Positions 1 to 11,462 are shown, numbered from the stretch's first letter. The stretch is 64,000 bases of DNA from Salvator merianae (GCA_003586115.2 QVOM02000115.1:4356435-4420434), one strand, 5' to 3'. The notes: generated by a model from the letters alone, not told the origin. A program made the numbers and translations.

Positions 1-3000
1 CTGGTTTTCCTATCTTATGTTAATATACAGTCTTGTTCAGCTACTATGAAAAATTTAACTGCTCTGTAGACATTGATTTATTTCAGATTTTGTATCTATA
101 TGTAATTTTATATAACATAGTTTTATATTAAAAATATTAGTTGATTTCAGTCATATGTTTATACGTTTTTAGCTTTTGAAAGATCATCTGGAAGCTGTGG
201 TTTTAGTAACTTTATTTATTTATTAAATAAATAATTAAATAATTTCTGTAATGAATAGGAAGAGTTGCCAATTCCCCCATTTTATGTGGGAGACATTTGA
301 AAGTTTTGGCCACTTTCCAGATTTCTTTGAAACCAATGTGAGAGGATTGGGCCTCATGAGGACTTGGCTTAGATATTTAGCTTTCCGTTACAACAAAAGC
401 CACTTTTCCTAGACTGCATTGAAACGCAATTATGAGGAAAAGAACATTCAAATACAACTTGGAGAAAGAATGGAGAGAGAAAATATTATATCTCCTCAGA
501 GAGACAGACCATCATAATAGTTGCCGCTTGAGCAATCCTAGCAACCAAATGGATAATCCATGCAGGATTTTTGGCGACTATACAGTAATGGTTTGTCACT
601 GCCTTCTTCTGGGACATTTTTCAATTTCTGAGTCCAGCTGACAGCACTTTGTATTACCAGATCATCTCCCTTTCAAATACTAAACATGTCTTCTGCATCC
701 ATACAGAGTGAAACAGGTGCTTCTTTAGTGTTTCTGTGGTCCCATGGGCACATATGGCCACCCTCACTGGGCCTATCTACCTTTGGTGAAATCTATCTTT
801 GGCAAACATAGCTTACACACAGAACTTTAAAAATGCTTCTGAAGGCAGGTTTCACTTTCATTTGCCCCCAGTGATGCTATGTAGAGTGAATGCGTCAATG
901 AGGGCAACTTAGCAAAGGCAATTTCATCCAGCATGATTTAGTGCCAGACAGAAATTGGCCAACTTCTGGGACCATTTCCTGTCCCGTCCTAAACTTCATC
1001 AACCAGAAACTTTAGAGTCTGCAGAACTTTCGTTCTGCAGTATTGAAGTCTCAAGGCCAGGGGAAACCAGCCATGAAAACTGTGCATCATCCAGTACCCA
1101 TCTAGATGGTGTCTTTTTGACCTTTCAAAATGCAAAGTCACGTGTGACATAGACTTATAACTCTAACATAATAAATACCATCAGACTAAAAACAATGTTA
1201 CCCGAAAGAGTATCTGAAAACTCTGGGTGATTAATGAAAATGGTAGCTCAGATGGTTTCTGAGGAATATGAATATTGTCCATAGTTCTCGCAGCATTCTC
1301 ACAGACTTCACACAACAACCATTTAATGCCAAGTGCCTGGTTTTCAGAATGGCTCAACCTCAGTCTTTTATCTGTCTGGGTGTTAACAAAAATAATTTCA
1401 CAGTTGCTTTGGAGGTACAAAACAAAACAAAAAAATGAGTTCTTTCCAGTGTGTTCAAATTTAGCTGAATTGCTGAAAAATTGCATCAAAACCCTGTGGT
1501 TTCTTCTATTTTCCCAAGGAAAAAATGGAAGGCTTGTATTTATTTCCACGTTCAGTTTAATTTCATTTCAGAGAATAGGATGCTCTTCAGGGCTACTTAT
1601 CTCACTGAAGTTTTGTTTCTTTTCTTTTCTGCAATTTCTAAAATAGATGTGTCATTTTTAAATCATAGTCTCTTTTTATTGTAACAATGTGGTCTTTTGA
1701 GCAAACTTTTAGCAAAAAAAGGTAACAAAACCTAATCCTTTTTCCTAGAATGCTTCTATGGCATCTGAGGTGCTTGACCACAGATACAGCTGATGGGGTT
1801 TATTTTAAGAATGATCTAAAATTTAATTCTAAATTCATCCTTGATTAAACATTGATTCCCTTCCTTGCCTTTTGAAGGAGGGAGAGATAAAGGATCTTGG
1901 GCCCCTCTGACATTCTATCTGGTGTAACTCATTATGATGTAAACTATAAGCAACCCTTCTGCCTTTGTGCTATTGTTAAACATTTTAATTTCAGTTTGTT
2001 TACTAGCTTTACAACATGCACAGAGGTTCTTCTCCTGCTTCTATTCAGGCAGTATCGGAGCTCCTAGTATGAAGAGTGCAAATTGCCTGATAATGTCAAT
2101 ATGCATTGAAAAACACAATAATATATGCAAAAAATGAAAGCAGAGTTCTGCTGTAACTGATTACAGTGCTTTAGGTTTGAACATTCCTCCTCCTTTGCTT
2201 TTTAACTGTATTTTTTAAAGTAGAGGGAATCGTTATTAACTATCTTGCCTCAACTCTGGGAAAGACAATGTCCTTAAAAATCCACCCTAGAACATGTTTT
2301 TCCAGTTCCAAAAGAAACAGAATATTTTAATAACATATCAAATCTAGCCCAAATGGAAACTCTACTAAGGGCTAATTCCAACATTACATTTTCCAGTGTC
2401 CCTGAAGATGCGGTTTGCAGATCTAAAGTACATTTCTGTGCTTCCTTCTAACTGCTGGACATAACATAGGTCTGTTATTTTATTTGCCTCTAGATTAATG
2501 TCAGAATTTTACCCCCCTCCTTTCTCCTCCACATCTAGGTTGATGTCATGCAATGATTACACTGTTTCCTTTGCTGACCAAATCATTGCATCATTTGACT
2601 AGTCTGGCATGTATTTGATTTCTAATGTAATGCTTCATTGCTCTGTGAGTCCAGCTCTTAAGGAAAGATGACCATCTTTCAGCTTGCTGGCTGGCTGTAT
2701 GGTCTGTGTTGCGTGTGTTCCCATATTTCTTCCTTTGATATATGACCACAGAGTACAGTTTTGGATATAAAGGTTGTCCCATAGATCCTTTGTCTAATTT
2801 ACTTCATTTGCTTAGGCTGTTCAACAGTCTTTAGCTGTAAATCATGCAGGGCATTTACATTGGTTGATCTATAAAATTCTTTGTTAGTTTTTACTATCAG
2901 TAGATCATCAAGCAACAATAAGTTTATTTTTTTAAGTTGGTCTATGCTTTGTCCAATTTAAACACTGGTTATTCTTCCTGAATTGCTTTCAGATGCAAAT

Positions 3001-3225
3001 CATCTGCTAATTCAGTCATATGACTTATACATGCTTAAGATGAAGAAGACAAGTCTGGTTTTCAGCCTAGAGCCACAGGACGACCAGATTCTGTTCACAA
3101 GAGGAAATTTTACATCAAAGGAAAGGACAGCCTGAACTGAGACATTTTAGGCCAATAGGCAAAATAAAATTTTATAATGTTTGAAGGCTGTTCCTCTGCT
3201 AACATTTGGAGCTGGGAAAAAGGTA
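1..3225. other. No recognisable gene or repeat
   Basis: AT-rich sequence with stop codons in every frame. The short open frames at 432-641, 955-1152, 1181-1549 and 1275-1646 have no low-complexity-free domain, no transposon signature and no splice context, and they overlap on both strands. I see no clear repeat boundary, microsatellite or tRNA-like box here. It may be unique intergenic or intronic DNA. Confidence 0.6.
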
Positions 3226-3229
3226 AATG

Positions 3230-3622
3230 CCTGTATAGACCTGTTGTACTAGTACTGAGATCTCAAGGAGAGGGCCTTCTTGCAGTTCCTCCTCTCTTAG
3301 AGGTGGACATGCAAGAGGCCTTTTCTGTGGTGGCCCCAACTTAGGAACCATCTCCCTCTGGAGATTCACCAGAAGTCTACGTTATATGGCATTTGGTGCC
3401 TGGGTAGAACATAACCGCTTTATCCAGGCCTTTGATGTTTAGCTTCGTCTGAGTGCTGTCCTACTAGGGAAGAAGGAAGGGGGAGTTATATTTTAAATAT
3501 GTTTTAGGAATATTCTATGTATTTTATTTTTTTTTATTTTTGTGACCTGCCCTGGGACTTTCTGGTGAAGAGGAGGATATAAATGCTTAAATAAAATAAA
3601 TAAATAAATAAATAAATAAATA
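3230..3622 (+). mobile_element. L2-like LINE, 3' end with AAAT tail
   Basis: This is the last part of a LINE reverse-transcriptase ORF plus its 3' UTR, heavily 5'-truncated. A frame near 3310-3345 reads like the conserved C-terminal block of reptile L2-like ORF2 (ending in a 'FSVVAP' stretch). It is followed by the phrase 'ctgccctgggactttctgg...ggatataaatgctt' typical of these 3' UTRs. It ends in an (AAAT)n tail at about 3588-3622. The ORF is broken and cannot make protein. Similar tails occur on several LINE and SINE families, so the assignment to L2 rather than a related Jockey-type LINE is moderately secure. Confidence 0.65.
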
Positions 3623-3624
3623 GT

Positions 3625-4690
3625 TACAAATTTCCCCCCTGCCCATATTTAAACAACTGTTTATTATACCAAACTGTGTTCTATTGTGAATATATATGTA
3701 TCCAATCAAAATCATTTTGTTTAAAACAGCAGTTTAAAAAGAGTAAATTAAAATCTATAAATTAATATTCCTAAGTATTGAACAACTTGAATGCTTAGCT
3801 TCCTAGCTGCCAATAAGGTAACAGAGTTTGTTATATGTTGAAGTGTTTCATTCAATAGATCTGTCACCAGCAGGATTCCTATTTCCCTTGAATCTTTTAA
3901 AAGGGCACTAGCAATTGGGCACTACTAAATCATCTATAGTTAGAAACACCCTATCTCCCCAAGAACATCCACCATTGTAAATTAGCAAGTAGCTAGCAGT
4001 GCAGAAGATATATAAATATGCATTTCATATGTTCTATTACCATCATTCTATTTACATGATGTGATAGATCAGATGTATTATGTGCTAGTTTGCATGATTT
4101 ATGTCAGATTTACATGCTATTTACTATTCAGGGAGATGAAATCACGTGATACCATAGAGTCCCACCCCCTTTTTTTAGGACTGTGGAGTATAGTGTGTGT
4201 TATCCAAAAGATTTAATCAATTAATGTGCATGACTTAAGAAGGTCAAAGATTAGTGATGGTATATTTGCTTGGCATACTGAAATTCTGTTCTTGATACTT
4301 TCTTAAAGAACATGGGATAATCCCTATCCTGAAACCCTACAGAGCCATCAGTGTACTTGACTTGTTGTATTGCAGTTTCTCTTTTTTGTATATGAAGCCC
4401 TAAGGATTCAGCTGCTATTTCTTAATATCAAGTTCCACTTCTTAATTTCACGTTTGTAATCTTGTAACCCACTCTGAGACCTTCGAGTTTAATTCTAACA
4501 ATTTAGAAAGAGATATAAATCTGAATTCTAGTGTTCTTGCACTATCTTTAAAACAGTTGAAACAGTATCTCTGTGTGCATGCATGTTCACGCCTGCATAC
4601 ACATACAAAACCTATAACTTCCAGGATCAGTTGGAGAGACTGTAGTAAGGAGCACCTGTCCATCACACTGAGAGACAAGGCCTCTGAGAT
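3625..4690. other. Unclassified AT-rich spacer
   Basis: No coding frame of note and no repeat I recognise. The stretch at about 4030-4150 is AT-rich and ends in a CACGTG-like word, which is too little to call a regulatory site. Confidence 0.5.
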
Positions 4691-4704
4691 GAGCACCTGG
4701 ACAA

Positions 4705-4975
4705 ATTCAATAAATTCTAATTAGACAAATTCATGGAGGATAGGTGCATCTGTGGCTATTAGAACTGATGCCTAGGTACCACCTCCAGGTTGGAGAGGTA
4801 TGATTCTTTAGAAAGTAAGATTCTTCTAAAGGCCACTTGCAAGGAGTGGAGAGCACACGGCTTCTGCTTCAGAATGTCCAGAAGTAATTGGTGGGTCACT
4901 GTGTGAGTCAGGATGCTGGACTGAATGGGCTGCATCCTGATCCAGCAGGGCTCCTCTTATGTTCTTATGATCCTG
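4705..4975 (+). mobile_element. CR1 LINE, 5'-truncated 3' end
   Basis: The sequence begins in the segment 'acaaattcatggagga', runs through the CR1 3' UTR and ends in 'gatccagcagggctcctcttatgttcttatga', whose ATGTTCTT unit is the terminal repeat of this CR1 subfamily. The same 3' end occurs at 12.1, 23.0 and, reversed, 41.7 kb, and the element leaving the window at 64 kb ends just upstream of where these begin. Only non-coding 3' sequence remains. CR1 elements commonly insert as short 5'-truncated copies. Confidence 0.85.
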
Positions 4976-5114
4976 ATGGATAGAATCAAGACCTATGAGA
5001 AGAAAAAACTCTTCCATTTCTGACTGTATGCATTGCACAGACAGAAACATTTTTTATTTGGCAAGCTCACCATTGCTTGTTCCATCATTGTTCAGTTATA
5101 GCAAGTGTAGTAAC

Positions 5115-5240
5115 GGTTTCCCTTCTGCACGTTAGTGAAGAATATGGAAAGGCTCCACCCACTGCTGGTATACTATGTCCATATAGGTCACTGGTAGATC
5201 TTGATTTTGGCAGTGCACTAAATCTCTATAAACACAGATA
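5115..5240 (+). repeat. Fragment resembling MITE family 2
   Basis: The words 'cccttctgcacgttagtgaagaatatgg' and 'ccacccactgctggtatac' closely match the element at 42.6 kb ('cccttctgtatgttagtatggaatatgg', 'gcccactgctagtacac'). Only the first part of that element is recognisable, and no right terminus is seen. Confidence 0.45.
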
Positions 5241-5349
5241 AAATGGATTATCTAAAACAGTAATAGTTCCTGCATGGGGAGGGGATGCTGTTCCCTCAGC
5301 CAAAGGCCAGGGTAAAGTTGTGAGTATTCATCACATGTGTAAATATATT

Positions 5350-7235
5350 CAATGAGGATTCCTAACACATCTCAGACACACAGTCTGGGGGCTATCACCA
5401 AGAATGCCCTCCCACACATCCCCAATAGGGGTGGCACAGACAAGAGGGCCTCATTGGCTGATCTTAGGGCACGAATAGATCTATGTGAGCAGAGGCATTC
5501 CTTTAGAGTTTTGGGATCCAAGCCATTTAGGGTTTTATGTTAATACCATAAATTGAGTTCAGTAGCAAACAGGTAGCCAGCAGAACCAGTTACCAGTTTA
5601 GCTACTGCATTCTAACCAGCTGAAGCTTCTGAACCACCTTCAAGGGCAGCTCCATGCAGAGTACATTATAGTAGTTCAACCTGAAAGTTATTGGAGCATG
5701 AATTACTGTGGTAAGTCTGTCTCTGTCCAGAAAAGGCCATAGTTGGCAAACCAGCCATAATTGGAAGTAGGCACTTCTGGTCACCTCCTCTGCCTGAGCA
5801 TTAAGTGTCACTCTACAGTCCAACAGCACTTGCAAATTATGCACCTGTCCCTTACAGGGCAAACAAACCCCATCCAGAACAGGCTGCCTCCCTTCTTCAT
5901 GGACATGAGACCCTGTGTCACAGAGCACCTCCATCTTGTTTGGATTCAGTTTTAAATTATTGGCCACCATCCAGCCCTTTACTGCATCCAAGTACCTATT
6001 AAACACTTTGACCATCTCTCCTGACTGTGAGATGCCATGGAAAGATAGAGCTAGGTGTCATTTGCATATTGATGATGCCTCGCTCCAAAACTCCTGATGA
6101 CCTCTCCCAGTGGCTTCATACAGATGTTGAAGAGCATGGGAGGTAAGATTGATCCCTCAGCAACCCCACAAGTGAGTTCCCAGGGCCTTACACTAAAATC
6201 TCCCACAGCTATACTTTGGCATCAGCCTTGGAGATAGGAGTAGAACCATCATAACATGGAGCTTCCAGCTCCCAGATTTTGCTGGATGGCTATTCAAGGA
6301 TGCAATGATGATGGAGAAATAGCTCTTTTTGGCTGCCACCCCATTACATGGTAGGCATGATAATGTGCTCTAATCTGAATTTGGTCAGACTCTCAGTGGG
6401 ATTTATGCCATCTGCTCTCTAGATGTCAGTCTTCTTGCTTCATCGCCCATAGCTCTGTGGATTGCCAAGGTGCTTTATGGGTTCCACAGATGAGTTGAGG
6501 GCACTTGGGTGCCCTCTCTGGCCTTAGCCTTGGAGGTAGGAGTAAAACCATCTCAGTCCTGTGCTTCCAACTCCCAGACTCTGTAGCCTTTCCAGAAGGC
6601 TACCATGGCACCCGTTATTTAATGCCTCTGGATCTAGGAAGATCCTCTTAAGGGGTGGGCATACCATATGACTCCCTGGACCCACGCAGCCATACCACCT
6701 CAGTTAGTTTTTATTAATCATAAAGGACAAAGATCAAGGAGGCAAGTGGTTGGATGAACCTCTATAAGCAGCTTGCCCACTTCCTCAGATTTCAATACAT
6801 GAAACTGATCTGAAATAACAGAACGAGATGGTGCTCTGGAAACTTCCCCTGGACCACTTCCAACTGTGGAGTCCAGTTCCATCTGAATCTGAGCAACTTT
6901 ATCCTGGAAGTGCAAATTTACCATAGCAAGCTTCTGAAGATAGCATGAATGGATCATTATGGCTAAATGACATAATGCCCTTTAACCACCCAGTACAGCT
7001 CCGCTGGATGGTCACTTGAGGATGCAATGGATGTTGAGAAGTAATACTTTTTCACTGTTGCCACTGCCACAAGGTAGGTGCAATAATGTGCTCTTATCTG
7101 TGTTCGGTCAGATTCATATTGGGATTTATGCTGTCTGTCTTCCCGCTTCAAAGCACACAGCTCTCTACTATACCAGAGTGCCCTGAAAGCTTTGCTGGAT
7201 CACCTAGGCCACCTGAAAGTGATCGTGTCAATTGT
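5350..7235 (-). mobile_element. L2-like LINE, rearranged and inactive
   Basis: Read on the minus strand this is most of a LINE ORF2. The block at 7151-6963 matches the region between endonuclease and reverse transcriptase (ends 'YFSTSIASSSDHPAEL'). The block at 6957-6718 gives the start of the RT domain ('EVHPTTCLLDLCPL'). The block at 6015-5602 gives the later RT region ('LKLNPNKMEVL', 'MELPLKVVQKLQLV'). The C-terminal part and 3' UTR continue to about 5350. The order is disturbed: a second copy of the linker lies at about 6287-6500, and an RT segment is duplicated at 6225-6285 and 6527-6590. Frameshifts and stops separate all blocks. Assignment to the L2-like clade is from recall of squamate LINE proteins. 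Confidence 0.75.
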
Positions 7236-7239
7236 CCTA

Positions 7240-7730
7240 TTCACTCATGATTCCAAAGGGAGACAGACCCTCAACAAGAGTGCCAGCTGAGCCAGTTGGC
7301 CCTGCCCTGCTTAAAGGCTAACTTCCATGGCACACCACACTGCCTCAGAACCCTGAGAAGCATCTGGCTGGGTGTGCAACTTGTCCAGCACTGTTACCCA
7401 AGGCTGTGCCCCACCCTGCTTGCTCCCTTTTCACCACTTGGGGATCAGGTGCCGCCTCCCCACTCTGGGCACTTAATCTGCTAGACCTGGCCCCGAGAGT
7501 CAACATCAGCACAACGCAGCGGACAAACTGAGGGGCTTTGGAGTTCTTTTACCTGCTCTCAGAGGAAGGAGCCTCTCTTGAGCTTTCGGCTGGGTAGACA
7601 CAGCCTGAAAGTCCCAACCAGTGTTGTCTATGAGAAGGTATGATGGGAGCAACAGTTAACAACACATAAAGGCTCATAGTTTAGCTGGCCCATCTCTAAT
7701 TCATGAATTGGAATCAAACTGCAAATGCTG
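7240..7730. other. Unclassified spacer, GC-richer than surroundings
   Basis: The stretch from about 7290 to 7620 is richer in C and G than its neighbours but has few CpG and no reading frame longer than about 60 codons. It could be an older repeat or the decayed 5' part of the adjacent LINE. No boundary or terminal repeat was found. Confidence 0.4.
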
Positions 7731-7736
7731 TCCAAT

Positions 7737-8037
7737 ATAAGAAGAAGAAGAAGAACTTGGTTTTTATACCCCGCTTTTCTCGGCCGAAGCTGACTCAAAG
7801 CGGCTTACAAGGTTATTTTTCGCCCGAAGGCTTACATCTGTCTATCTTCCACATCACACAATGTGATGCTCCCTATTTATCTACTTGCAATTACTTGCTT
7901 TCGAACAGCTAGGTTGGCTGGAGCTAGAGGCCAGTAGAGGGCGCTCATCCCCTCTACACGGCAAACAGGGGCCTTGAACTCCGATCCTCCTATTGAAAGA
8001 TCAGTGCCTTAGCCTTCTGCGCCACCGTGCACCACAT
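7737..8037 (-). mobile_element. tRNA-derived SINE, near full length
   Basis: On the minus strand the element starts near 8037 with a tRNA-like head: an A-box-like 'tggcgcagaaggc' and, about 35 bases on, a B-box-like 'gagttcaaggcc'. The body includes 'gagcgccctctactggcc'. The 3' end matches LINE-like 3' tails ('ccgctttgagtcagcttcggcc...gcggggtataaa') and finishes in CTT repeats at 7737-7756. The same body and tail, lacking the head, recur at 62.37 kb. The tRNA-like head would carry a pol III promoter; the tail suggests mobilisation by a LINE. It is a dispersed repeat, not a functional tRNA gene. Confidence 0.75.
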
Positions 8038-8042
8038 GTTGA

Positions 8043-8059
8043 TGCAAAAAGAAAGAAAG

Positions 8060-8110
<51 letters not shown>

Positions 8111-8140
8111 AAAAGAACAGAACAGAAAAGAAAAGAAAAG
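8043..8140. repeat. GAAA tetranucleotide microsatellite
   Basis: Nearly pure (GAAA)n, with GAGAAA interruptions at the start and AAAAG/AACAG variants at the end. The minus-strand open frame through it encodes only Phe/Leu/Ser repeats and is an artefact of the tandem repeat. Confidence 0.95.
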
Positions 8141-8700
8141 GATTCTACAACTAAGATTATTTTCTCCCAGTAGTTCAGGATCTTTAAAACCCATCACTAA
8201 AATTTGTGTACTGAGGCAGCAGAAAAGATAAGCTCAGCATTAGGAATTAACTTGGAAAAGAAAGAAATACTATAAGCCAGAGATAGCCACACTATGAACC
8301 TCCAGATGTTCCTATATGATCATTTTCATCATTCCTTGCCAGGGGAAAAAACTGTCTAGCAACCTGAATTGTCAAAGATTTGAGCAGAATTAGTTGATTT
8401 ACCTCTCTCTGCTCTACTAAAGATGCTGTTTTCAAAAAAGGAGAGAAATTTTCCATAAATGATGGGAGAGGTTTATTTTTCTATAAAGAAAACCTCAAGG
8501 GAATTAAATATGCATTAAAATAGAAAAATGTGATTATTTATTTCTTTATTACAGATGTAGGACTGCTCTCTGTGTATAAAATGCATTTCCAAGAATAGAA
8601 TACAAAGAATTCTAGTAAGAAAATACCAAGCGCTAGTCTTCACTGACAAACTAAATCTTAAAAAAAATGAGTCCATATAGAGCCATTTTGCACTTTCCAC
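8140..8700. other. No recognisable feature
   Basis: AT-rich sequence between the microsatellite and the next MITE. No open frame above 70 codons, no recognised repeat. Confidence 0.5.
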
Positions 8701-8701
8701 C

Positions 8702-9110
8702 TTGACATGTTCGATTCCGAACATTCCAAGCTAGAACAGTCTCCGTGGTGTGGCAGCCATCTGCACTGTGAGGGCTGAAACATCCCGAAAATGGGCTTCC
8801 AGCACTCGCAGTGCGAATATTGGCTGCGTGCCATGACAGCAGCTGGGGAAATGTTCAGCTGCTGTCGTGGCGACTGGGGATGTGGCGCATGACCACACAG
8901 CTGCAGTCGCAACTGCACCATGCTGCACCAGTGCGGACGCTGCTTACCAGAAGCAGTCCAACTGTTCCTGCTATAGCTGTGGAGCACAGTTGTGTTTTCT
9001 GCAGCTAGTAGCAATTGAGAATGACTGTATCTTGTGCTTCTGTGAAATGTGGAAACACTTCTCTAGTGAGTGTCTGATCGTTCACTAGAGTGTAAGTGCG
9101 AACAGGTCTA
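8702..9110. mobile_element. Hairpin MITE family 1, copy E
   Basis: Right end 'agtgcgaacaggtcta' (9095-9110) matches the inverted terminus of the other family-1 copies. Just inside it is an inverted pair 'ctctagtga...tcactagag' (about 9060-9090). The interior has the shared core 'gtcgtggcgactgggga' (8862-8878) and an inverted pair 'gacagcagctg...cagctgctgtc' around 8835-8868. The left end near 8702 ('gacatgttcga') is degenerate. There is no transposase. Overlapping frames on both strands in this block are chance. Confidence 0.55.
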
Positions 9111-9365
9111 GAGTGTCTGTTTAAGAATTAAGAGATTCAAATATAAATTTTAACAAAAATACAGAACTTATTAGAAATATTGACTTCTATAAATGACAAC
9201 TCAGAAAAGCCCAATGAAAAAAATAAAAAAATAAATCCCAAATGGACCTAGAAAATCATAGACCCAATAGCTTAACTTGTTTTCCAGGACAGTTAGTAAG
9301 AAGTATTTTGACTATAAAACTGAAGTGTATGGCATAGACATCTCCGAAGAACTGCTAACAAAGTG

Positions 9366-9800
9366 TCTTTGGGCCTTCCTACACTGCCTCACTGTGATCT
9401 GAACCAGTGGGTCTGGACCAGTGGCTTGGACCATGGCAAGGTGTTGTCTGGAACAGCACTGTTGGCCCCACACTGGCCCTGGAGGCTGCACATGCTCTGA
9501 GGCTGGTCTCCAAGGGCTTTGAAGGGCCAGGAACAAAGTTTCCTAGCCTCAGAGCCCCCAGGGAACCCATTTCGGCAGTGTGATTTGGTGTGCTGCCAAA
9601 TTGGATCCCCTAGTAGCCTGGAAAATGGAGGTGTGCCTTCTGCATGATATTGAGGCCTACTGGTGATCCAGATCAAGAACCTCTTGACTCGCATCATGCT
9701 CTGTCCTCCCGTATTCCACATCATGTGCAGAAGAGAGGCCTTTAATGCACTTGCTGATAATAAACGCCAGCAAGCACAGAAAGGCCCTACAAAGGCAAAC
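9366..9800. mobile_element. MITE family 2, copy with both termini
   Basis: Left end 'ttgggccttcctacactg' (from about 9368) and right end 'gcaagcacagaaaggcccta' (to about 9796) are imperfect inverted repeats of each other. The interior matches, in reverse orientation, the element at 42.6-43.1 kb, including 'gggaaccca' and a stretch near 'atggaggtgtgccttctgc'. No transposase frame. The ends are hAT-like (TAGGGCC), but a convincing 8-bp duplication is not visible, so the superfamily is unproven. Confidence 0.55.
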
Positions 9801-9995
9801 CCCATTCAACTAAGGTTCTTTGAGAAGATCAATTAACATGAGGATTTGATAATCCAGCAGATGTTTACTTCAACATTTTAAAAGTTTTAGAAAATTTGTT
9901 CACTGAAACCTTCTGGCAGTCCTGGAATAACAAGAGAGATGATTTTATGGATAAGAAGCATTCTGGAGCACAGGGAACAGAGAGAAGTACACAGA

Positions 9996-10591
9996 GGACC
10001 TGTTTGCACTGACCTGCCAATGAGAAACCGGATACACGCTAGAGAGGCCCATCTGCATGCCGCTGCGGCATCTGGGAGCTCCCATAGCTGCTCTTGGATG
10101 CTACTAGCTGTATACAACTAAGATGTTGTCTGCAGCTTGACCAGGAGCAGCTAGTGAGCTTCCAATCAGCAGTGTTTGCACCCTCTTACAGGTGCGAATG
10201 CTGCGCATGGGTGTGGTGGCACGACTGTGGCTATGCAGTTGTGCACAGTGTCCTGATCACCATGATAGTGTCTGGCCGTGTGCCAGATGTTACCACAACC
10301 ACTGCCATGAATTATCAGGCCTGCCCTGGATGGGCATTTTCACTTTGAGTGCTTGTGGCCCAGTATGGGGCTATTTTAGCATTGACAGTATGAATGACTG
10401 TTGCACCACTTGAACTATCCCAGCCTAGCATGGTTTGTGCACTTCAGCCCTTTTCACACTGACCAGTCTAGTATGGCATTAACAATACCATACTAGGCTG
10501 GTCAGTGCAAAAAGACCTGAAGTGCAGATGGGCGACAGTGCTCTGGATTCATAGCAACCTAGTATGTTATTGTTAAGTGCGAACAGGCCCA
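9996..10591. mobile_element. Hairpin MITE family 1, copy C
   Basis: Left end 'ggacctgtttgcactg' and right end 'agtgcgaacaggccc' are inverted repeats. Near the right end is a strong hairpin: arms at about 10442-10476 and 10488-10522 pair at roughly 30 of 35 positions around a short loop. The triplet AGA lies on both sides of the element (9993-9995 and 10591-10593), which might be a short target duplication. No coding capacity. Confidence 0.6.
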
Positions 10592-10593
10592 GA

Positions 10594-11095
10594 GAGGGCA
10601 GCTGAATTCCCCAAAGATCTCTACTAGAATCAGTACAGTACTTTTTAACTTGCTCATAAATGGTCTAGAGGCAAGTGAGTAATATAATGAAATGTTCATG
10701 GATGGCATGAAATTGCTCAGAGTGATAAAAATGAAAAGAGATGGCAAAGAGCTCCAAAAGAAGGTAGTTCCAGACTGGGTAAATGGGTAAATGAAAGTAC
10801 AGTAATAGATGCTGGAGCAAAAAAGTCTAACTATGCACATATACCAATGGGACTGAAGCTGTTGGTGACTGCCCAGGAATGAGATCTCAGAATAATGGTG
10901 GTTTGTTCAATCAGAATGTCAACCCTGTGTTTGGCAGCTATGAAAAAAGGCCAATTTCATGTTAGGAACTATTAGGAAAGGGACTGGAAATGGAACTGCA
11001 GATATCATTATGGCCATAAGGGAACCTGTTTTGTGACTATACCTGATATATTTTGTGCACTTCTAATTGCTGTAAAAAGATGCAAAAAAAGAGAG
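10594..11095 (+). mobile_element. CR1 LINE fragment (RT C-terminal region)
   Basis: The nucleotide text follows the CR1 ORF2 region after the catalytic motif ('caaactgggtaaatgggtaaatg', 'gggactgaagctgttggtgactg', 'caggaatgagatctcagaataatggtgg', 'gctatgaaaaaaggccaat'). It is co-linear with the better preserved copy at 63.4-64 kb. Stops and frameshifts break the frame. It begins directly after MITE copy C, so that element may have inserted at its 5' boundary. Confidence 0.75.
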
Positions 11096-11179
11096 AGTGG
11101 AGAGAAGGACAGAGAAAAAAAAAAGAAAAAAAAAGGGAAAAATAGAACCCAATTAATTTTCCTTTGAGATTATTAAAAG

Positions 11180-11462
11180 CAGTGGAGGAGGAAGCGGGGG
11201 GGGGGCAGGGGGAGGACTGCCCCGGGCGGCACGTTGTCCTGGGCGGCACATGCAGCCAGGTCCTTCTCTGCCTGCCCGGCACGCCAGAGAGCGAGCACGA
11301 AGGAGAGCACGGTGCAGCGCCGTATGGCGCCATGCAACACCCGGCCAGCTGGTAGTTATCGGGGCGGCAGCAGGGGTAGGAGGCTGCAGGACAGGGCACC
11401 CTCGGTCGCGCTCCTCTGCCACCGTGTGGCCCCGGGCGGCAAAAATTTTAGCTACGCCGCTG
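11180..11462. mobile_element. Non-autonomous hAT element with perfect 8-bp TSD
   Basis: A 283-bp GC- and CpG-rich insert is flanked by exact copies of ATTAAAAG (11172-11179 and 11463-11470). Termini are CAGTGGAGG at the left and, reverse-complemented from the right, CAGCGGCGTAGC. Subterminal inverted segments 'ccccgggcggcac' and 'gtggccccgggcggc' also pair. An 8-bp duplication with CAGNGG-type ends is the hAT signature. No transposase frame, so it would depend on an autonomous relative. The overlapping open frames here result from high GC content. Confidence 0.88.

Noticed and set aside
7759..8040. CRISPR-like or satellite interpretation of repeated short words
   Set aside because: The repeated text is a dispersed SINE in two places, not a regular array with spacers.
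9996..10591. Assigning family 1 to the PIF/Harbinger superfamily from its GGGCCTGTTT ends
   Set aside because: Harbinger elements usually duplicate a TWA triplet. Flanks here are AGA, AAA/AAG and ATT/AAT, which do not support it.
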